In this document: positions 59,200 to 64,000 of the stretch, in pieces
Position numbering within the stretch: the first letter of the stretch is position 1
Layout of the letters: each line of letters begins with the position of its first letter
DNA from: Pseudomonas sp. UBA4617
GTDB lineage: Bacteria; Pseudomonadota; Gammaproteobacteria; Pseudomonadales; Pseudomonadaceae
Direction of reading: 5' to 3'
Assembly (NCBI RefSeq): GCF_002386445.1
Contig: NZ_DGIR01000005.1
Coordinates: 1 to 64,000 of the forward strand
Length of the DNA: 64,000 nucleotides
Notes under the pieces: generated by a model
What the model was told of the DNA's origin: nothing
What the model saw: the letters and a program-made list of their open reading frames with translations, nothing else
Database searches by the model: none
Position numbers and translations under genes: made by a program

Positions 59200-62100
59200 T
59201 AATTATTCGATGTACTTTTATCCGACTGGCCGCGCTGCGCTGCCACCTGCGGCACTCTGCACTCGTTCGGATTACCTGGTTGCAGGTATGGCAGGAGGAT
59301 GGGGGCCATGCCCTTGAGCACCTGCACCGGCAGTGCCGAAGTGAACGTGAATGCTTCTGCCGAGCGCCCGGGCACGAACGCGGTCAAGGTGCCGAAGTGG
59401 TTGTCGCCCAGGAAGAACACGAACGTGGCGGTACGGTTGAGCGAACGCGAGCCGATCAGGCGGCCACCGGCGCCGAAACTTTCGATGCGGTTGTCACCGG
59501 TACCGGTCTTGCCGCCCATGACCAGCGGCGTACCGTCCTGCAACTTGAAGCTGCCGGAAATACGCCGCGCAGTGCCTGCATCCACCACTTGTGACATGGC
59601 GCCTTTGAGGGCGCGCGCCACTTCCACCGGCAAGATCCGCACGCCCCGGTCCGGGTCGGTGATCAGCTTGGTCTCGTACGGCGTGTTGGCGGCGAAATGC
59701 AGGGTGTCGATGCGCAAGGTCGGCAGGCGTACGCCGTCGTTCTGGATGATGCCTACCAGTTCGGAGAGGGCGGCGGGGCGGTCGCCCGAGCTACCGATCG
59801 CAGTGGCCAGCGAGGGCACCAGGTGGTCGAAGGGATAGCCCACACGCTTCCAGCGCTGGTGAATGTCGAGGAATGCTTCGATTTCCACCATGGTGCGAAT
59901 GCGGCTGTCGCGGGCCCCCTGGTGGCGGCTCTTGAACAACCAGCCGTACACCTCCTGGCGTTCGAAGCGGCTGGCGTTGACCATTTCAGTCAAGGTCGAG
60001 CTGGGGTTCTTCAGCAGGTAGCCGAGCAGCCACAAGTCCAGGGGGTGCACCTTGGCGATGTAGCCCTGGTCAGGCAAGTCATACTTGCCCGGCCCGTAGG
60101 CGTCGTACATCTCCGACAGCCGGCCGTCGGTCAGTTTGCCCAGGGCGGCCTTGTCACCCTTGAGGTGGGCGCGGACGAAGGCGTTGAAGGTTTCCTGCCC
60201 GGCCTCGGGGAACAGGTAGCGGTGCACCGCAGCCAGCCGTTGCGGGGTGACGCGCATGCTGTCGAGGAAGGTGTCCAGGCGTTGTTGCGAGGTCTTGCGC
60301 TGGTATTTCTTCCAGAAGCGCATCAGGTAGTTGGTGCCTTCCTTGTCGGCGAAACGGGCCAGGTATTCCTGGCGGCGCGGGTCGCTGTCGTCCTTGAGCA
60401 ACGGCAGGCGGTTGTATGGCTGCTGGTAGGTCACGTAACGCACCAGGTCGCGCATCAGGCGGATGAACGGCAGGTTGATCGATTCGCGCAACGCGTCCTT
60501 GAGGGTCGGGTTGCGGCTGTTGTCTTCCTTGCGGAAGTTGTTGAATACATGCATACCCCCACCGGTGAAGAAGGCTTCGCCGGTGTTGGCCGAATACTTG
60601 CGTTCCAGCGCGGCATCGAGCATGGCGTCCAGGCTCTGGTTCTTGCTGTTCTGCGCGAGCCATTCCAGCGACCACTGGGTGATGCGGTCGAGTTCGGCGA
60701 CTTCGACTTTCTTCAACTCGGCGGCAGGTTTGCCGGCGTACTTGTCGTGCAGCTCGGCGATGATTTCCAGGTAGGTGGTGAGCACGCGCAGCTTGGCGGT
60801 GGAGCCCAGCTCCAGCTTGCTGCCTTCGTTGATGTCGAAAGGCTGGTCGGTGCTGTCGGTTTGCACCCGTACCCGCGAGCCATCGGCAGTGCGCTCGAAC
60901 AAAGTGAAGCTGTAGCTCACCTGGTCGGTGGTCTTGGTCGTCAGCAGGCGCTCACCAATCAGGCCAATCTGTGCGGCGAACGCGGGGTCGGCAAGGTTCT
61001 TCAGGTACTGGCTGACCTGTACCTGGAGGTCAGCCTGCAGGGTGCTGGTGGCCGACAGGTCGAGGCGGTCAAGGTCGTACAACGGGCGGTTGAGCATGGC
61101 CGCCAGGCGGTTGCGCGCCAGGCTGATGCCCTTGTTGGTGACGATCGGCACGATGGTCGGTTGCGCTACCCAGTCGCGGTAAACCACCTTGCTGGCCAAT
61201 GCGGCGTTAGCCAGCGGCTGTTCGATGACCTTGTTGGCAGCCAGTACGCGAATGTGCGCATCGGTCAGCTCCGCCAGCTCGATCCGCCCCTTGGACAGGT
61301 AGTGCGAGGGGCGGCGCTGGGCAATCATCAATGACAGTACCTGGCGCAGCGCCAGACCGCGCGCGGCCATGCTTTCGGGGTCACTGGCGGTGGACATCAG
61401 GGCCTGGTTGACCTGGTCGAAATCGGCGCCGTACCACACCCGCAGGCCTTCGGCCATGCCATGCACTTCGCCATGCCCTGGCACTGCCGACAACGGCACA
61501 CTGTTGAGGTAGTCACGCACGATACGCTGGCGTGCCTCGGTGGTGTCGGGGCCACCCTGGTAGGCTCGCACGCTGGCAGAAATCATCTGGCGAATCTTTT
61601 CGGCGCCCGAGACGGTCAGGCCGTCCGGTGAATGTCGGTACTTTTCCAGCTGCGTAGCCAGGGTGCTGCCACCCGCGGACTGGCCGGGCAAGGCCAGGTA
61701 CTTGGCCACCTGGCTATAGGCAGCCTTGGCGAAGCGCGGCCAGTCCACGGCCGGGTTGTTGCGTGGGTCCTTGGTGTCGAGCAGGTCGCGGTTTTCGATG
61801 AACAGCAGGCTGTTGACCATTACCGGCGGTATCGCGGCAAAGTCCGGATACAGGTATTGCGGGTACTTGTACTGGTACAGCGTGTCGCCGCGGCAGTCGG
61901 TAATCGATAGCCCGGCCTGGATCTTCTCGATGTAAGGGGCGAACAAACCATGCTCGACGTAGTTCATCAGCGCCGGCGAGAACCGCACCTGCTCGCTGAT
62001 CAGGTAGTCGCGCTTGAGCAGGCGCGGCAGGAACTCCCCCAGGGCGCTGTAGCCCAGGCGTTTGTCAAACGGGCCTTCACCAGGGTAGACGATGGCATCG

Positions 62101-62348
62101 CTGGGGCCTGGCTGCAGCGAATAGGTGAGGGTAGTGGCCAGCTTGCTGAATTCCCGCGACTGCAGGTTGGAGGTGCGGAACTCGTCGTACGCAGCGAAGC
62201 CAATGGCCACCAGCGCCACCAGCAGGATAAGAATGATCAGCCGCCACCATAGCCGGCGTTGACGGGGGGACTTGGGTTGTGGCGTCTCGGCCGGAGGTAG
62301 GTCGGGTGCTTCCGTTCTGGTTGGTTCCGATTGCCACAGTGCGCCCAT
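59199..62348 (-). CDS. Large bifunctional penicillin-binding protein (GT51 + transpeptidase)
   Basis: A 1049-residue membrane protein. Transmembrane helix at about 34-54. The glycosyltransferase 51 domain (about 165-340) has LFIENRDLLD in place of the usual EDxxFxxH motif, then SAGGSTLATQLEKYRH and RQRIVRDYLNSVP. The transpeptidase domain has S516-T-A-K519, a SINLPF segment as the possible SxN motif, and GGKTGTGDN as KTG. It probably polymerises and cross-links peptidoglycan, though class A PBPs are usually shorter (about 750-850) and the insert around 620-780 is unusual. It stands alone. Confidence 0.8.
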   Translation of the reverse strand: MGALWQSEPTRTEAPDLPPAETPQPKSPRQRRLWWRLIILILLVALVAIGFAAYDEFRTSNLQSREFSKLATTLTYSLQPGPSDAIVYPGEGPFDKRLGYSALGEFLPRLLKRDYLISEQVRFSPALMNYVEHGLFAPYIEKIQAGLSITDCRGDTLYQYKYPQYLYPDFAAIPPVMVNSLLFIENRDLLDTKDPRNNPAVDWPRFAKAAYSQVAKYLALPGQSAGGSTLATQLEKYRHSPDGLTVSGAEKIRQMISASVRAYQGGPDTTEARQRIVRDYLNSVPLSAVPGHGEVHGMAEGLRVWYGADFDQVNQALMSTASDPESMAARGLALRQVLSLMIAQRRPSHYLSKGRIELAELTDAHIRVLAANKVIEQPLANAALASKVVYRDWVAQPTIVPIVTNKGISLARNRLAAMLNRPLYDLDRLDLSATSTLQADLQVQVSQYLKNLADPAFAAQIGLIGERLLTTKTTDQVSYSFTLFERTADGSRVRVQTDSTDQPFDINEGSKLELGSTAKLRVLTTYLEIIAELHDKYAGKPAAELKKVEVAELDRITQWSLEWLAQNSKNQSLDAMLDAALERKYSANTGEAFFTGGGMHVFNNFRKEDNSRNPTLKDALRESINLPFIRLMRDLVRYVTYQQPYNRLPLLKDDSDPRRQEYLARFADKEGTNYLMRFWKKYQRKTSQQRLDTFLDSMRVTPQRLAAVHRYLFPEAGQETFNAFVRAHLKGDKAALGKLTDGRLSEMYDAYGPGKYDLPDQGYIAKVHPLDLWLLGYLLKNPSSTLTEMVNASRFERQEVYGWLFKSRHQGARDSRIRTMVEIEAFLDIHQRWKRVGYPFDHLVPSLATAIGSSGDRPAALSELVGIIQNDGVRLPTLRIDTLHFAANTPYETKLITDPDRGVRILPVEVARALKGAMSQVVDAGTARRISGSFKLQDGTPLVMGGKTGTGDNRIESFGAGGRLIGSRSLNRTATFVFFLGDNHFGTLTAFVPGRSAEAFTFTSALPVQVLKGMAPILLPYLQPGNPNECRVPQVAAQRGQSDKSTSNN

Positions 62349-62740
62349 AGTCTTCTATCCGGCCAAGTGTTTTCGTCTTGCTTGTCTGAAGCTTAGACGT
62401 TGAGCGGGGCAGGTGAAAAATTTGTAGGAAGCCGAGAAAAGTGCATTGGGACTATGCGGCTTTGGTGTGGGTTTCTTCGTCGGACGATGTTGCTATGGTG
62501 CCAGGCGGCGATGTCCAAGACCGCCGTATGCCCCGGAAAACTCGCTGATTATTTCGGTATATATAGCGAAAATCCCTACAGCGGTGTTCCTATACTGCTT
62601 GCCCCTTCGACCTGCCGGACGCTCTATTCCGGCACTCGAGCCGGCCCACAAGGCCAGTTCGGCAAGCCAACGCTCGGCCTATCGGCCTGGCCGGTGCTGC
62701 ACGAAGGTCAAATCCAATAACAAAACGAGGTTGTATTGCT
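62349..62740. other. Intergenic region before the permease, no gene seen
   Basis: These 392 bp separate the divergent PBP and permease genes. TATACT at 62591-62596 is a possible -10 of the permease, without a good -35 partner. The permease leader is therefore likely more than 100 nt long and ends with a CA motif. No RNA gene is recognised. Confidence 0.4.
62716..62723 (+). promoter_or_regulatory. Crc/Hfq-type CA motif (AATAACAA) before the permease
   Basis: AATAACAA directly precedes AAACGAGG, whose GAGG is the Shine-Dalgarno. This is a perfect AAnAAnAA motif and predicts Crc/Hfq control of amino-acid uptake. Confidence 0.6.
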
Positions 62741-64000
62741 ATGCCAGTCGGCAACCACCCTGCCCACGGCCATGCCACTGATGGCGGCCCGCTCAAGCGT
62801 GAACTGGGCGAACGGCACATCCGTCTGATGGCGCTGGGCGCCTGTATCGGCGTCGGTCTTTTCCTCGGTTCGGCCAAAGCCATCGAAATGGCCGGCCCCG
62901 CCATCATGCTGTCCTATATCATCGGTGGCTTGGCCATTCTGGTGATCATGCGCGCCCTTGGTGAAATGGCCGTGCACAATCCCGTCGCCGGTTCGTTCAG
63001 CCGCTATGCCCAGGACTACCTCGGCCCGCTGGCGGGCTTCCTTACCGGCTGGAACTACTGGTTCCTGTGGCTGGTGACCTGCGTGGCGGAGATTACCGCG
63101 GTAGCCATCTATATGGGCATCTGGTTCCCCGACGTACCGCGCTGGATCTGGGCCCTGGCGGCGCTGGGCAGCATGGGCGCGGTCAACCTGGTGGCGGTCA
63201 AGGCGTTCGGTGAATTCGAGTTCTGGTTCGCTTTGATCAAGATCGTCACCATCATCGCCATGGTCCTTGGTGGCATTGGCATCATTGCCTTCGGCCTGGG
63301 CAATGACGGCGTAGCGGTGGGTATCTCCAACCTGTGGAGCAACGGCGGCTTCATGCCCAACGGCGTGACCGGCGTGCTGATGTCGCTGCAGATGGTGATG
63401 TTCGCCTATCTGGGCGTGGAAATGATCGGCCTGACCGCTGGTGAAGCACGCAACCCGCAGAAGACCATTCCGCACGCCATCGGCTCGGTGTTCTGGCGCA
63501 TCCTGCTGTTCTACGTCGGTGCGCTGTTCGTGATCCTGTCGATCTACCCGTGGAACGAAATCGGCAGCCAGGGCAGCCCGTTCGTCATGACCTTCGAACG
63601 CCTCGGCATCAAGACCGCCGCCGGCATCATCAACTTTGTGGTGATTACCGCCGCGCTGTCCTCGTGCAACGGCGGCATCTTCAGCACCGGGCGCATGCTC
63701 TACAGCCTGGCGCAGAACGGCCAGGCCCCGGCCGCCTTCGCCCGTACCTCGAAGAACGGCGTGCCGCGCAATGCGCTGCTGCTGTCGATCGGCGCGCTGC
63801 TGCTGGGCGTGCTGGCCAACTACCTGGTGCCGGAGAAGGTCTTCGTCTGGGTGACTTCGATCGCCACCTTTGGTGCGATCTGGACCTGGGTCATGATTCT
63901 GCTGGCGCAATTGAAGTTCCGCGCCGGCCTCGGCAGCGCCGAGCGCAACGCACTGCAATACCGTATGTGGCTATGGCCGCTTAGCTCCTACCTGGCCCTG
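62741..64000 (+). CDS. Amino-acid permease, APC superfamily (C-terminus beyond window)
   Basis: The frame from the ATG at 62741 stays open to the right edge (420 codons), so the end is missing. N-terminal GPLKRELGERHIRLMALGACIGVGLFLGSAKAIEMAGPAIMLSYIIGG is the AAT-family signature; later AYLGVEMIGLTAGEARNPQKTIPHAI and SSCNGGIFSTGRMLYSLAQNGQAP follow. It belongs to the ProY/CycA/GabP-like group; the substrate is not certain. About ten helices are present of an expected twelve. Confidence 0.9.
   Translation, partial: MPVGNHPAHGHATDGGPLKRELGERHIRLMALGACIGVGLFLGSAKAIEMAGPAIMLSYIIGGLAILVIMRALGEMAVHNPVAGSFSRYAQDYLGPLAGFLTGWNYWFLWLVTCVAEITAVAIYMGIWFPDVPRWIWALAALGSMGAVNLVAVKAFGEFEFWFALIKIVTIIAMVLGGIGIIAFGLGNDGVAVGISNLWSNGGFMPNGVTGVLMSLQMVMFAYLGVEMIGLTAGEARNPQKTIPHAIGSVFWRILLFYVGALFVILSIYPWNEIGSQGSPFVMTFERLGIKTAAGIINFVVITAALSSCNGGIFSTGRMLYSLAQNGQAPAAFARTSKNGVPRNALLLSIGALLLGVLANYLVPEKVFVWVTSIATFGAIWTWVMILLAQLKFRAGLGSAERNALQYRMWLWPLSSYLAL

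Overview
The window reads as a chromosomal segment of a GC-rich fluorescent pseudomonad of the Pseudomonas putida group. Support comes from phaG (the P. putida-type hydroxyacyl-ACP thioesterase/transacylase), the algU-mucA-mucB-mucD block without mucC, the gcd-oprB pair, many P. putida-style REP palindromes (core GCGGGTaaACCCGC next to CTCCCACAG), and gene order that I recall as close to P. putida KT2440 around PP_1400-PP_1450 (memory, not checked). Most of the window is core genome with little DNA outside genes; one AT-richer insert stands out.

Layout. 1-751: start of a secreted repeat protein cut by the window edge, and a decayed reading frame. 752-5432: dicarboxylate-type MFS transporter with the DctB/DctD sensor and sigma-54 activator; a sigma-54 promoter and two upstream activator-like sites lie before the transporter. 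5514-13226: GH3 beta-glucosidase, a TPM-domain membrane protein, a methyltransferase, a DUF4917 protein, a SulP transporter and tRNA-Gly(CCC). 13338-18062: phaG, an RsuA-type pseudouridine synthase, a CWC-type protein, a Tyr-rich lipoprotein, an enoyl-CoA hydratase/HIBYL-CoA hydrolase family protein and ung. 18095-25796: tricarboxylate module (AbrB-family protein, tctA, tctB, tctC, OpdH porin, divergent tctDE). 25924-30218: HDOD protein, ygfZ, sdhE-ygfX, nadB. 30373-34441: AlgU envelope-stress operon. 34657-40814: a small leader ORF, lepA, lepB, rnc, era, recO, pdxJ. 40882-43462: a CopRS-like two-component system divergent from a PtrA-like periplasmic peptide. 43532-45228: cmoB-cmoA. 45470-47562: a two-gene alpha-xenorhabdolysin-type (XaxA/XaxB) binary pore-forming toxin. 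47570-56691: chagasin-like inhibitor, Lon-type protease with a sigma-32 promoter, gcd, oprB, and a His-rich TonB receptor with a Zur-type box. 56856-64000: VF530 protein, Pr6Pr membrane protein, YqjH/YqjI-like ferric-siderophore reductase and PadR regulator, a bifunctional PBP-like protein, and a truncated amino-acid permease.

How the parts work together. Three nutrient-uptake modules (dicarboxylate, tricarboxylate, amino acid) each carry an AAnAAnAA motif beside the ribosome-binding site, the signature of Crc/Hfq catabolite repression, so they are probably under common translational control. Envelope and protein quality control (AlgU/Muc, LepB, Lon-type protease, PBP) is the second theme. 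Metal handling (CopRS/PtrA-like, ZnuD-like receptor, YqjH/YqjI-like pair) is the third. The XaxAB pair is the only clearly accessory cargo and the strongest lead for unusual biology.
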